The notes below the pieces were generated by a model. It had not been told where the DNA came from. It made no database searches and saw only the letters and a list, made by a program, of their open reading frames with translations. The position numbers and the translations under genes were made by a program. From NCBI GenBank assembly GCA_933228675.1, contig OW121740.1, forward strand, positions 33,076,292-33,140,291: a stretch of DNA of 64,000 bases. The letters run 5' to 3'. This stretch comes from Stomorhina lunata (lineage: Eukaryota; Arthropoda; Insecta; Diptera; Rhiniidae). Below are positions 36,014 through 51,073 of this stretch, piece by piece. Each line of letters starts with the position of its first letter. The first letter of the stretch is position 1.

Positions 36014-38337
36014 AACTTTAAATAAATGTAAATATGTGGCCGTTTTGCGAAATATTAAATAGTGCCCAAAAATAGCATTTTTAACCGCGAACATGAAGAT
36101 GAAGTAGATGAAATGCGGGAACAAATAACACCATTATTTTTACTGATTTACGAACCCTAAAAAAATATCAAATATGCATTTTTCAAAATAAAAAACATTT
36201 AAGTTAAAATTGTATCGTCCGTCACGTAGCGTCCGCAACAATTCATTTATGGATATTTGGTGGAGCTGTAAACTTTAAAATATTTTATGAAAGCTGTTTC
36301 GTAATCCTCTGACTTTTCTCTACCTTCAATTTATTTACAATTTTTTTATTACTATGACCGATTTGAAGAAAATTACAGAAACACATGTTGAAAAAAAGTC
36401 ACTTTAATTTTTTATAGCGTCCGTCACAGCACTTAAAAAGCGAATATCTTTTTTCCTCCAAAACAAATAAGTAAATTAACTAATGCCATTCGATAGCACA
36501 ATCAAAGGGCTAGTATTCTCTGGAATCTGTGCAAAGATATCTACTGTAGAACGACAATGAGATACATTAAAGTACAGTCCGTCACACAGGATTTGCCCAT
36601 ATGTGTTTTATTTACTGACAGAATCATACTTACATAAATGGACTATATTTACAGCCTGTTATGGTCAAAGACCGACATTTGAAACTACAAATGTCGTTTC
36701 TGTGAAGGATTAAAATGATTAAAGATAACTTTCGATTTAATAAAGCGAGTAGTAGAATAATCGACCGTTGGTAAAAAATGATTTAAGAAGTTACTGAATA
36801 TTAGAGTTTACTTTTATACACCACATTTGGAGATACAATTCTTTGTTGATATTCTCTCCTTTCAAATATGCCTTAGATTATTATGAACTATATACATACA
36901 TATATTATTATTATTATTAGACATACATACATACATACATACATATGTATTTAAACATAAGTACATGTCTAGACATTAATATTAGTCTTATCATTAACGT
37001 ACAAAACTCCTCAACTGAGCTAAAAATATATAAGAAAGTATTAAAATTAAAAAATCTATTCGATTTTTTGTCGGTTTTTGCAATGACAAAACTTTTGTTA
37101 TACTAAAAAAAAAAAATAAATAATCTTTTCGAATGCGTTTGTTATCAGTAAGAAGAAGAAAAAAAGTATGTATGTATCTAATGACATTGAATGAATTTAT
37201 TTTCCTCTGCTGTTATTTCTTTACTTTATGTAACTCAACATGTTTCCGCTAATCCAAGATGCCACAATTTTATATCCAGCAAACGGAAACATTGTTCATT
37301 CGTGTTTGTTTCTTTCTTTTCCCTTCACAAATCTGTCTTTTAAAAAGTAATCAAGCATTAACTTTTTTTTCCCTTAACATCGAAGTACTGTTTATACAAT
37401 ATTTTATTTTATTTCTATTTCTATTAACAATTTCTCCAAGGTACTTTGGGGGAAATGTGTCTGTATGAGTGTATGACGTGCAAGTGTATGTTTTAGTTGT
37501 AGATGGATATAGAATAATTCGCATTGAATTCAATTTTGCATTGCAAATAGATTCAAAATGATGTTTCCTGTTTTTCTTTTTTTCTCTTATTTTTTATTTA
37601 ATGTTTTTTTATATATTCTGTTTTTTTTTTGCCTGTAGTTTTGTGCAATCAACTATTTATTTTGTTCATTCTTGTGTTGGTATGCAAAAGTTTGTAATAA
37701 AATATTTTTACTGAAAAGAGGAGTCTACAAATCCGATATGTGGTGGGGCTTAGTTTAGCAAAAAAAAAACATGAGATTTTATTTGAAAAATAAATACTTT
37801 ACAAATACAGACAATTTATAGATTAAAGAAAATATTTATTTTACAAAAAAAAAAATTGGATTGTTCAGGGCCATATTAGAAGTATTATGTGAAAAGAAGG
37901 CTTTAGTTAAATTTAATAGGTTTATTGACATATTTCACTAAAATTGTTTAACTTATCGAAGTTTTGCTTACCACTTCTGACCAACATATGTTTTGATGGC
38001 TATAGAACACATTTAATGGAATAATAATAATTTCAGAATAGGTTATCAGAAATTGGCTTGATTCATTGTTTACCTCAAAACCAAAACAGTTATTTTGGAG
38101 TGGAATCAATATACTACCAGAAAATGCGAAAAACTAATGATGTACCAATGGATTTTCCGACCCATCTAACCTCCTTGGTAACACAACATACTCTATAGCA
38201 GGGGTAGGCTAAAAGAGAACAAAAGAGAACTAAATAATCGTAGAAAGAGTTGCCATTTTTTACACTTTTAACTTAAAGTGGATTTTTTTTAATGCACAGT
38301 TTTGATGATAAAAAAGTTTTACTTCTTTTTTATTTTT
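36014..38337. other. Unassigned DNA with simple repeats
   Basis: Holds ATT and CATA simple repeats (about 36,902-36,948) and a motif GTCCGTCAC present three times (about 36,220, 36,420 and 36,579). The pair of overlapping frames near 37,259-37,533 has no domain. No gene recognised. Confidence 0.55.
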
Positions 38338-41020
38338 CTTTAGAAATTTTTTTACGAAAAATTATTCTACAGAAATTTTTTTTATCAAAAATTTTTCTAC
38401 AGAAATTTTTTTTATCAACAATTTTTCAGTAGAAAATTTTTTATCAACAATTTTTCTGTAGAAAATTTTTTATCAAAAATTTTTCCATAGAAAAAAGTTT
38501 TATTTCTTCTTTATCAAAAATTTTTTTATAGAAAATTTTTTTACCAAAAATTTTTCCATAAAAAATTTTTTATCAAAAATTTTTCTATAGAATTTTTTTT
38601 TATCCAAAATGTATCCATAGAATTTTTTTTTTCAAAAATTTTTCTATAGAAAATTTTTTTACCAAAAAATGAAATTATATAAGATCTTTTTATCTAAAAT
38701 TTTTGTATTTTCTATACTAAAAATTTTTGAAATTTTTTTTAAAAAAAATTTTCTTTATAAAAAATTTTTTCATAATGCAACTTTCTATAGACACATTTTT
38801 GATAAAAAAAATTTCTATAGACAAATTTTTTTAACAAAACTTTTTCTGTAGAAATTTTATTTAAAAAAACTTTTCTAGAAAATTTTTTATTGAAATTTTT
38901 CTATACAAAATTTTTTTGTCAAAAATTTTTCTATTGAAATTTTTTTTATCAAATATGTTCTATTTCAAATTTTTTTATCAAAATTTTTTCTATATAAAAT
39001 TTTTTTATTAAAAATTTTTCTATAGAAAATTTTATTATCAAAAATTTTTCTATAGAAAATTTTTTATCAAAAATTTTTCTATAGAACAATTTTTTATCAA
39101 AAATTTTTCTATTGAAAATTTGTTTATCAAAAATTTTTCTATAGAAAATTTTTTTATCAAAAATTTTTTATAGAAAATTTTTTATAGAAAATTTTTTTAT
39201 CAAAAGTTTTATCAAAAATTGTACTATAGAAAATTTTCTTACTAAAAATTTTTCTACAGAAAACTTTTTATAGAAAATCTTTTTATGAAAATTTTTTCTA
39301 TAAAAAATTTTTTATCAAAAATTTGTTTTATAGAAAATTTTTGTATCAAAAATTTGTTTTATAGAAAATTTTTTTTATCAAAAATTTTCCTATGGAAAAT
39401 ATTTTTATCAAAAATTTTTCTATGGAAAATATTTTTATCGAAAATCTTTTATAAAAAATTTTTCTATAGAAAATTTTTTATCAAAAATTTTTCTATAGAA
39501 AATATGGAGAACATTTTTTATCAAATATTTTTCTATAGAAAATTTTTTATCGAAAATAATTCTATGGAAAATTTTTTATCAAAAATTTTTCTATAGAAAA
39601 TTTTTTACCAAAAATTTTTCTATAGAAAATTTTTTATCAAAAATTTTTCTATAGAAAATTTTTTATCAAAAATTTTTCTATAGAAAATTTTTTTATAAAA
39701 AATTTTTCTATAGAAAATTTTTTTATAAAAAATTTTTCTATAGAAAATTTTTTTATAGAAAATTTTTTATCAAAAATTTTTTTATAGAAAATTTTTTATC
39801 AAAAATTTTTCTATAGAAAATTTTTTTATCAAAAATTTTTCTGTAGAGAATTTTGTTATCAAAAATTTTTCTATAGAAAATTTTTTATCAAAAATTTTTC
39901 TATAGAAAATTTTTTTATCAAAAATTTTTCTGTAGAGAATTTTGTTATCAAAAATTTTTCTATAGAAAATTTTTTATCAAAAATTGTTCTGTAGAAAATT
40001 TTTTATCAAAAATTTTTCTATTGAAACTTTTTTTTATCAAAAAAGTGTTTATATGAAAATTGTTTTTTTTTAATTTTTCTATAAAAAATGTTTCTATAGA
40101 AAATTTATTTATTAAAAATTATTCTATAGAAAATTTTCCCATTCAAAATTTTTTATCAAAAATGCTTCTATAGAAAATTTTTTTAGCAAAAATTTTTCAA
40201 TAGAAATTTTTTTTATCAAACATTTTTCTAAAAAAAAATTTTCTATAGAAATTTTTTTTTTCATTAAAAAATTTTGTGTAGAAAATTTTTTATTAAAAAT
40301 TTTTCTATAAAAAATTTTTTATCAAAATTTTTCTACAGAAAATTTTTTATATAAAATTTTTCCATAGAAATTTTTTTTATCAAAAATTCTTCATTAAAAA
40401 ATTGGAAAATTTTTTATTAAAAATTTTTCTATAAAAAACTTTTTTCAAAAATTTTTGTACAGAAAATTTTTTATAAAAAATTTTTCCATAGAAATTTTTT
40501 TTATCAAAAGTTCTTCATTAAAAATTTTTGTTTATCAAAAATTTTTCTATAAATTTTTTTTTTATCAAATATTTTTCTATGGAAAATTTTTTTATCAAAA
40601 ATGTTTTTATCGAAAATTTTTTTATCAAAAATGTTTCTAAAGAAATTTTTTTTATCAAAAATGTTTCTATAAAATTTTTTTATCAAAATGTTTCTATGGA
40701 AAATTTTCTTATCAAAAATTTTTCTATGGAAAATTTTTCTAAAGACAATTTTTTTTATCAAAAAGTTTTTTACAGCAATTTTTTTTTTTCAAAAATGTTT
40801 TTACAAAAAATTTTTCTACAAAACATTTGTCATCAAAAATTTGTTATAGAACATTTTTTTATCAAATATTTTTTTATACAAATTTATTTTATCAAAAATT
40901 TTGTATATATGTATAGAAAATTGTTTAATCAAAAAATTGTTTAAAAAGATTTATCAACTAATTTTCTATATACAATTTTTTATCAAAAATATTTCTATAG
41001 AAAATATTTTGGCTTTTATC
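38338..41020. repeat. S3 degenerate satellite, 29-30 bp unit
   Basis: The units read CTATAGAAAATTTTTT, ATCAAAAATTTTT (29 bp), with the CTATAG core of S1 but an ATC linker. The array is most regular at 39,560-40,020 and decays towards both edges, where CTATGG, CTGTAG, CTACAG and CCATAG replace the core. At least 80 units. The K/F/I-rich frames on both strands (up to 138 codons, 40,528-40,944) are translations of the repeat, not genes. Confidence 0.93.
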
Positions 41021-41855
41021 AACAAATTGTCTAATTCATTAATATATAAATATAATAGACGGGTTAATTGCGACTGAATTTGCTTTTGATGAAAATAGAA
41101 AATTTTTCTGATAAAATTTTTTTATCAGAAATGCTTTCATAGAAACCCGACTTTGTTAGCATCCAAATCTCAATTGTATTAAAATCCTAATTTTCACTCG
41201 TTTCATTATTTATCATGCTATTTACGAAAATTACAAAAAGTCTTCGGCTCCTGGTGGTATAAACTGACTGTCTTTATTCTATAGCTTAAGGAAGTCTGAT
41301 TACCCAAAATTGACACTCTTACCGCATAATTTACTTTCCCCTTTCCCATTTTACATCTCATTATATCCTTTGACAATATAAACAATTCAATTCATCTTTA
41401 TTAAATAGCCAAACAATCCAATTATGACAGTTTTAGTGATACTAATTGCTTCGATACATATACAAATATCCAACCGTGCAATTTTAATTATTATTTGCTC
41501 AAATTATATTGAAAAATTATCTTTAGATCAGAATTTAATGTAATCAGAACATAGATTTGTAATAAATTAAAGTTGAAACTTCATTAAAATTACGTTTAAT
41601 TGGATTATGTGGAAGTAATTTATTGTTAAATATTAAAGAGATGAAAGTTCGATTATTATTTCGTTCAATGGTAGAGGTAATGAAGCAAATTATTTTGAAG
41701 GAATAATTAATTACATCATTTCATTGTGTTTGTATTTGAATGAGGTAGGAAACAATCATTTATAATGCAGTGTAACTAATTTGCTTTAGGATGAAATATT
41801 GTTTTATTGTTCGAGTTTTTATAAAAGGGACAAGAAACATTTTTAGAAAAACTAA
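41021..41855. other. Unassigned AT-rich DNA
   Basis: A few isolated S3-like units remain at 41,090-41,150; otherwise nothing recognised. Confidence 0.55.
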
Positions 41856-43985
41856 AATTAAAAAAATTTCTAAAGAAAAATTTTCATTATAAAAATTTCC
41901 ATCAAAAATTTTTCTATAGAAAAATTTTCATTATAAAAATTTTTCAATAGAAAAGTTTTCATTATAAAAATTTTTCTATAGAAAAATTTTCATTATAAAA
42001 ATTTTTCTAAAGAAAAATTTTTCTATAGAAAAATATTCATTATAAAAATGTTTCTATAAAAAATATTCATTATAAACATTTTTCTATAGAAAAATTTTCA
42101 TTATAAAATTTTTTCTATAGAAAAATTTTCATTTTAAAAATTTTTCTATAGAAATATTTTCATCGTATAGAAAAATTTTCATTATAAAATTTTTTCTATA
42201 GAAAAATTTTCATTATAATATTTTTTAAATAGAAAAATTTTCATTATAAAATTTTTTCTATAGAAAAATTTTCATTAAAAAATTTCTTTATAGAAAAATT
42301 TTCATTATAAAATTTTTTCTATAGAAAAATTTTCATTATGAAGTTTTTTCTATAAAAAAATTTTCATTATGAAGTTTTTTCGATAGAAAAATTTTCATTA
42401 TAAAGTTTTTTCTATAGAAAAATTGAAATTTTTTCTATAGGAAAATTTTTATTATGAAATTTTTTCTATAGAAAAATTTTCATTATGAAATTTTTTCTAT
42501 AGAAAAATTTTCATTATGAAATTTTTTCTATAGAAAAATTTTCATTATGAAATTTTTTCTATAGAAAAATTTTCATTATGAAATTTTTTAAATAGAAAAA
42601 TTTTCATTATAAAATTTTTTCTATAGAAAAATTTTCATTAAAAAATTTCTTTATAGAAAAATTTTCATTATAAAATTTTTTCTATAGAAAAATTTTCATT
42701 ATGAAGTTTTTTCTATAAAAAAATTTTCATTATGAAGTTTTTTCGATAGAAAAATTTTCATTATAAAGTTTTTTCTATAGAAAAATTGAAATTTTTTCTA
42801 TAGGAAAATTTTTATTATGAAATTTTTTCTATAGAAAAATTTTCATTATGAAATTTTTTCTATAGAAAAATTTTCATTATGAAATTTTTTCTATAGAAAA
42901 ATTTTCATTACGAAATTTTTTCTATAAAAAAATTTTCATTACGAAATTTTTTCTATAAAAAAATTTTCATTACGAAATTTTTTCTATAGAAATATGGAGT
43001 ATATATAGAAAAATTTTCATTATGAAATTTCTTCTATAGAAAAATTTTCATTATGAAATTTCTTCTATAGAAAAATTTTCATTATGAAATTTTTTCTATA
43101 GGAAAATTTTTATTATGAAATTTTTTCTATGGAAAAATTTTCATTATGAAATTTTTTCTATAGAAAAATTTTCATTATGAAATTTCTTCTATAGAAAAAT
43201 TTTCCTAATGAAATTTTTAATATAGAAAAATTTTCCTTATGAAATTTTTCTTATAGAAAAATTTTCATTATAAATTTTTTTCTATAGAAAAATTTTCATT
43301 TTGAATTTTTTTCTATAGAAAAATTTTCATTTTGTAATTTTTTCTATAGAAAAATTTTCATTTTGAAATTTTTTCGATAGAAAAATTTTCATTATGAAAT
43401 TTTTTCTATAGAAAAATTTTCATTATGAAATTTTTTCTATAGAAAAATTTTTATTATGAAATTTTTTCTATAGAAAAATTTTCATTATGAAATTTTTTCT
43501 ATAGAAATATGAAGCATATATATATCGAACAATTTTCATTATGAAATTTTGTCTATAGAAAAATTTTGTTTTGAAATTTTTTCTATCGAAAAATTTTCAT
43601 TTTGAAATTTTTTCTATTGAAAAATTTTCATTTTGAAATTTTTTTTATAGAAAAGTTTTTATTTTGAATTTTTTTCTATAGAAAAATTTTTATTTTGAAA
43701 TTTTTTCGATATAAAAATTTTAATTTTGAAATTTTTTCTATAAAAAAATTTTCATTATGAAATTTTTTCTATTGAAAATTTTCATTATGAAATTTTTTCT
43801 ATAGAAAAATTTTATTTTGAAATTTTTTCTATAGAAAAATTTTATTTTGAAATTTTTTCTAAAGAAAAATTTTATTTTGAAATTTTTTCTAAAGAAAAAT
43901 TTTCATTATGAAATGTTTTCTAAAGAAAAATTTTTATTATGAATTTCATGATGAAAATTTTTTCTTGAGAAATATTTTTATTATG
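41856..43985. repeat. S4 satellite, 31 bp unit, about 65-70 copies
   Basis: The units read CTATAGAAAAATTTTCATTA then TGAAATTTTTT (31 bp): the CTATAG core again, with a CATTATG linker. A block containing rare variants (CTTTATAG, CGATAG, then a short AATTGAAATTTTTTC unit) occurs at about 42,270-42,445 and again about 360 bp later, which shows local block duplication. The linker changes from CATTATA through CATTATG to CATTTTG along the array. Confidence 0.93.
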
Positions 43986-45320
43986 AAATTTTTTCGTTGA
44001 ATTAATGGTACATAAACGAGCTTATTTTATAAATAGTAGATTATTATGAAATAAATATCTAAAGGATATTTTAACATAATTTTAAGTATATGTAAAACAA
44101 ATTAATTATTTAAAACCCATAAAATGTATGTGACTAAATTATTTAAATGAATGAGGTTTTTAACCATTTGAAACATAAACATTAAATATCATTAAACAAA
44201 TAGGAAATTCTCTTTGAAATAATTGAAGTCTTTGATTTATTCATAAGGATACGAGTATGTTAGAAGTATATCTTTACAGGATCATAAAAGAAATAAGTTA
44301 AATTGAGGTAATCATTGCGGCGCAATCATCTAATTTCAGGAAAAGCAAAATCTTTATAAAACAACATTAACTGATGATAGCAAACAATTTGTTTTAGGTC
44401 TGTCTGACTTTTTGAATAATAAATATATAAACAGCAACAAAATTAAAATAAATATCTAATACATAGTCGTTGTGTGTATGTTGGTCTGAGTGTAGAAAGA
44501 ATAGAACATTATTTTCATTAAATTTTCATTTCTAATTTTCCAAATGGATTAACATTAAAAGAAGCAGAAATCTTTCATCATAATTAACACGCTTTTTTAT
44601 TTTATTTTCCATTTGGGCCAACAAAGGCCAAAACATTAATAGGATTCAACATGGATCCTGTAGCAATCAACAGACGAGTGCAAATAAGTATCCAACTATG
44701 TTATGAGTAGTTGCCTGGCTGCAATGGCTCAAAATAAAGTATTTCCTCGATTTAGGTTGCGTAGTATTTATTGTAAGTGAAATTTGAGTCTTAGTTCATA
44801 TTTATATTATAACTCCCTTATTTAAAAACGAAATATATAGTTATGAGAAACTTCTAAAGCAAATTTTCTATAAAAAATTCCCACAATAAGACCTTGATAA
44901 TTTTATTTGTTTACGAATTAGGCAACTTAAAACTATATGACGATTAAGACATTTTCAGGAAATTGTTGTTGAATTGAAAACTGTATAAAAGACTTATCCT
45001 AAAAATGGCGAGACAAATGAATCTATCTTTGATAAGAAACTAATTCCAGGACTCACTGTATAAATATGTTTAAAATTTCCACACTTTGGCTCGTTTATTC
45101 GTTACCAAACTAACTGGCTAATTTTTTTGAGAGATGAAATCTTTTTTTTTATTCATATACAATATTTAATTCTAGTTTCGTTTTATTTAATTCCAAAAGT
45201 TTTATGAAAAAAACCTCCTTCGGGCTTTGCTATGATTGTACGGTTCACTTGTTAACAGAACTACCTCGCATAATTCAAGTATTTAAAAAATGTTATTTTT
45301 AGAATTATTATCATAGTTTT
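43986..45320. other. Unassigned AT-rich DNA
   Basis: No gene, RNA or element recognised. Confidence 0.5.
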
Positions 45321-46636
<1,316 letters not shown>

Positions 46637-46797
46637 TATACCCACCATCAAAAAGAATGGGGGGTATATTGAGATTGTCATTCCGTTTGTAATTTCCTTA
46701 ATATTGGTTCAAAAATCAAAAACGATATATATTCTGAATCCTTATGAAATTCTAAGACGATTGAGCTATGTCCGTCTGTCTGTCCGTCTGTCTGTCC

Positions 46798-46835
<38 letters not shown>

Positions 46836-48512
46836 TGAAATCACGATAACGTCTAAACGAAAAGAGCTAGCTAACTGAAACTTAGCAAAAACATTCTTTA
46901 TCTATGAGAAAGTTTTGGTATTGAAATTGGGCAAAATCGGTTAGCATTTGGCCATAGCTCCCGTATAACCTCGTCTAGGCTAATCGCTTATTTGCTAATA
47001 AATGACAAATTATGACAGTTATGATGACAAAATTTGGTATCTATAAGTTTTAGATAAGCACTAGGCAGCATATAAAATTTCATCGAAATCGGTTCACATT
47101 TAGCCATAGGTCCCATACAAAAAACTTACGAAAACAGGCTAAATTTCACCCAAAATACACTTAAATGCCAATAAATCTAAAAGTATAACAGATATAACCA
47201 CTAAATTTGGCACAAGAAAGTCTTATATCAATGCCAGCCAGTGTGCAAAATTTTGTCACAATCGGTCACTATTTGACCTAGCTCCCATATAAAAAACTTA
47301 CGAAAACACAAAAATTCAAAAAGAAAAGGGGATTTATGTCCGTCAGATAAAATCGTGATAGCTCCTTAACTACAAGAGCTAGTAAGACTAAATTAAGCAC
47401 AAGGAAGTCTTATGTCAATGCCAGCCAGTGTGCAAAATTTCCTCACAATCGGTCACCATTTGACCATAGCTCCCATATAAAAAACTTATGGAAACACAAA
47501 AATACATAAAGAAAAGGTTGTTTATGTCCGTCTGTCCGTCAGATAAAAGCACGATAGCGCCTTAACGAAAAGAGCTAGAGGGACAAAATTTTACAAAAGT
47601 ATTTTCGATATCATGAAAAAGATGTGTGTTGAAAATGGACAAAATCGGTTCAAATTTAGTTAGAGCTCCCATATAACCCCGCCCCGGGAAACACATTAAT
47701 GCTGATAAATTGAATACAATTGTAATAGCTATGACGATTAAATTTAAAATAGGGAAGTTTTATGCAATTTTTTATCAGTTTATCAAATTTTATAGGAATC
47801 AGTCCATATTTGACTTTAGCTTTCATGTGAAAAACACTCACGGAAACCAAAAATTTTAGCAAAGGCCAGTTAAAAGCTATTAAATTAGAAACTATGATAG
47901 CTATGGTCACTAAATTTTGCAAGAATAAGCTCTCTATATATACCGGCCAGTGTGTAAAATTTTGTTATAATCGGTCAACATTTGGCTATAATTCTTATAT
48001 ATATAACATCCCCTTTTTATATCTACAATCAAAAAGATTTGGAGGTACATTCATTATATTATGATTGCACCTATGAAATTATATAGGCATCAATCAATGT
48101 TCAGCCCAGACTTTATATATGATGAATGCATTAGGAACTCATAACGAAATATATGGACCTGTCGTATTACTATTAACGTGTTTAGCCTAACTACATATTA
48201 ATCACAACGAAAAGTATTTAACAACTTATTAATGTAAAACTATACCTGGTTATGAGACCGAATTTTGATCAAAGTAAATACTGGGGAAACCACTAAAATA
48301 TTTTTGAATGTTGAACTATAAAGCTACGGAAACCTAATTTAGTCCAAAGGTTTTACCAACAATACCAAATAGCTTAGCGATTTTTCCAGTTTTGGTGCAG
48401 ATTTTGAATTAGCTGCACCCTTGTAGATATATGAGATATGTTTCTAAATTTAACACAACTTGATGGTGGGTATATAAGATTCGGCACAGCCGAATATAAC
48501 ACTCTTACTTGT
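46637..48512 (+). mobile_element. B concatemer, full element (modules 1 and 2)
   Basis: Module 1 runs 46,637-48,017 from TATACCCACCATCAAAAAGA. Module 2 runs 48,018-48,512 from TATATCTACAATCAAAAAGA, itself a diverged copy of the module 1 start, to the terminal hairpin ATTCGGCACAGCCGAAT and ACACTCTTACTTGT. The inverted copy at 60,671-62,369 has the same two-module order, which defines the complete element (about 1.7-1.9 kb). The 88-codon minus-strand frame at 47,656-47,922 has a counterpart in the other copy (61,224-61,445, +) but no recognisable domain. Confidence 0.8.
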
Positions 48513-48936
48513 TATATCTACAATCAAAAAGATTTGGAGGTACATTCAGTATATTAAGATTGCGTTTACGAAATTAGATAGCTATCAATCAATGTTAGGT
48601 CCAGACTTTATACACGGTAGATGCATTATGAACTCCTTACAAAATATATGAACCTGTCGTGTTGCTATCAACATGTTTATGGCACAACGAAACAGCTTAT
48701 TAATGTTAAACTATATTCGGTTATGGAACAGCATTTTGTCCAAGGTAAATACTTGGGAAACCACCTAGATACTTTTAAATGTTGAACTATAGCAACTATA
48801 CCACTGCAACCGAATTGAGTCCAAATATATTACCAACAATCCACATTTGGTCAACATTTTTAATTAGCTGCACTCTCGTACAACTTGATGGTGGATAACC
48901 AGGTTCCGTACAGCCGAATATAACAATCTTACTTGT
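48513..48936 (+). mobile_element. B concatemer, second module 2
   Basis: Begins TATATCTACAATCAAAAAGA directly after the preceding terminal ACTTGT and ends with its own CAGCCGAATATAACAATCTT ACTTGT. It is therefore a head-to-tail duplicate of module 2, diverged by scattered substitutions and small deletions. Confidence 0.8.
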
Positions 48937-49002
48937 TTTTACAAAAATAAATGAACAAACCTAAAATGAAGAAGGTCCAAACAGGATACATTTAGGACTT
49001 TT

Positions 49003-49250
49003 TAACCACAATCAAAATGAATAGGAGATATATTAAGATTGATGACCATCTGTCTGTCTGTCGATCTGTCAGTCGGTCTGTCAGTCGGTCTGTCTGTTTG
49101 TCTGTCGTCTGGCGTCTGTCTGTATCTATGTCTATCTATCCATATCGTAGAATATTGGCTAGAATATTCCTTATGTCTTCGAAAATGTTAGCATTGAATT
49201 TGAGAAACTTACAGAAGCAGCAAAAATGTCAAAAAGAATAGGAGGTTTCC
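49003..49250 (+). mobile_element. B concatemer, truncated module 1
   Basis: AACCACAATCAAAATGAATA then GGAGATATATTAAGATTG resembles the module 1 start and is followed by a GTCT/GTCG run (49,050-49,125). Homology fades by about 49,250. The 74-codon frame across it (49,017-49,241) is chance. Confidence 0.6.
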
Positions 49251-49364
49251 GGCTGCCTGTCATGGCAGATAAGTGGACACTTCAAGTTTTTAAAATAGGT
49301 TTATTATTATAAAAATTAATGATATAAACATTTTTGATTTTAGAATAATTTTCGCGTTAAAAAA

Positions 49365-49530
49365 CACTTTTGGTACAAGATTTTTTCTATATTAAAATTT
49401 TCGGTATAAATATTTTTATATAGAAAAATATTCGGTATAACATTTTTTCTATAGAAAAATTTTCGCAAGAAATTTTCGGTATAAAATTTTTTCTATAAAA
49501 TAATTTTCGGTATAAAATTTTTTACAAACT
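49365..49530. repeat. S5 mini-array with CTATAG core
   Basis: About five units containing TTTTTTCTATAGAAAAATTTT or decayed forms, joined by TCGGTATAA linkers. Same core as S1, S3 and S4 with a fourth linker type. Confidence 0.8.
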
Positions 49531-49677
49531 TTTTTATAAGTCAATACCATAATTGGACGTCATGTCTATTTTTATAAAAATTAATGACAGCAAATTTCTT
49601 TGTATTACTTTTAAATTCCTTTTACTCAAATTTTTAAATTAATTTTACTCAGAATTAAGTTTTTTGTAATCATTATA

Positions 49678-51071
49678 TCGAGGGTTTATATTCAAAAGGT
49701 GCTATCTACAAATTTACAATTTTACAGTAGGGCGAAAAAACTGTTTTCGTAACTGTAAGAGAAGTAAATAAACTTTGTTTTACAATACCATACACATTGG
49801 GGCTAAGATCTTGTACAAATTAAGTTTTTTATTAACTCCTTATATTTTCGCTTCTATAGTAGATAGCACTTTTTACGAGTTAAAATTTTATCATTTCAAA
49901 AACATTTATTTTAACAAGAAAAAAAAATAAAATATAACAAATATTGAGGCTTTTATCAAAATATAATGAAATTTAATTAAAACAAGTTAGAAAGTGCTAT
50001 AGTCGGTCAAGCCCGACCATACGATGCCCTTCACCACTAAGGTCAAAGGTGTTCTTTTATCTGTATAAAGTGAATTTTGCCATCATACAAACATTTTCTC
50101 AAAACTTATTTATTTAAGCTGTTTCTATCATTTGAACTTATATGAGAGCTAGGGTCAAATATGGACCGATTATCTGATTATCTTTAGATGTACGAGCGTT
50201 TAGTGATTTTTGTCTCATTTAGTGCGTTTTGATAGAAGAGTTTGTATGGGAGCTATGATCAAATGTGAACCGATTTCAACGAAATTTGGTACAGTGATTT
50301 TGGTTTAGATAAGCAGTATTTTTTTTTAAATTTCATGAAAAAAATATTGATATTTGTGGCCAATATATCAATTCCGGGAAGTGGGACCTATATGAGGTAC
50401 CATAAATAATGGACCTATTTTGACGAATTTCAATAGCCGTGGTCCCATTATCAATAAAATGATTTGTTCCAAATTTCATTAAATTATCTTTAGAATTGCG
50501 ACCTGTAGTTTGATTACAAAGTTTACATGGGGGTACAGCCAGTCAGACGGACGGACGGACATCGCTTAGACGACTCATAAAGTGATTCCAAGCCTATTGA
50601 TATACTAAAAGGTGGATCTAAGACAAATATTTCTATGCGTTACATACATCAGCACAAACTTATAATACCCTTTCCACCTATGGTGGTGAAGGGTATAGTA
50701 ATAAGTTTTTTGAATAAAACAAGATTTATTATAAGCATATTAATAGAATTTAAGGTATTCTCTTTCTGATATGACCTTTATTTACAATCTGTTAAGGTCA
50801 AAGGCCAGTATATTTTAGAAATCCATAACTACAGTACGTTGTAGGAAATTGTGGTCCATTTTGTGGGTTTATCACAAATTACAATGTATATTTTATAACA
50901 ATTGTTATTATTTCCCCAAATATTTTTAATGTAGATAGCACAAAAACAATTTATAAAAAAAATGTTTTAAAATTATTTTTCTTTCTTAAAATTTATATGA
51001 CATATGACAGATAAGACAAAAACCAATTTGGTCGAAAATGTAGATAGCACTTTTTGAATATAAAGCGTCGA
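49678..51071. mobile_element. H: TIR element carrying an A insertion
   Basis: The left end TCGAGGGTTTATATTCAAAA then GGTGCTATCTAC, and the right end GTAGATAGCACTTTTTGAAT then ATAAAGCGTCGA, form an inverted repeat of about 32 bp. TA flanks both sides (49,676-49,677 and 51,072-51,073). The GTAGATAGCAC motif recurs twice inside (about 49,860 and 50,933). Without A3 (49,982-50,696) the element would be about 680 bp. It has no coding capacity. Its ends resemble those of G. Confidence 0.75.
49982..50696 (+). mobile_element. A3: complete family-A element inside H
   Basis: From ACAAGTTAGAAAGTGCTATA with the GTCGG/CCGAC hairpin to the terminal ACCTATGGTGGTGAAGGGTAT hairpin. Contains a short CGGACGGACGGAC run near 50,546-50,560. 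A useful reference copy because both ends and the host element are recognisable. Confidence 0.85.
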
Positions 51072-51073
51072 TA

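Noticed and set aside
36210..36600. Possible element marked by three GTCCGTCAC motifs
   Set aside because: Spacing is irregular and no inverted ends or second copy were found.
40528..40944. 138-codon frame in S3
   Set aside because: It is a translation of degenerate satellite units (F/I/K/N-rich); a similar frame exists on the opposite strand over the same DNA.
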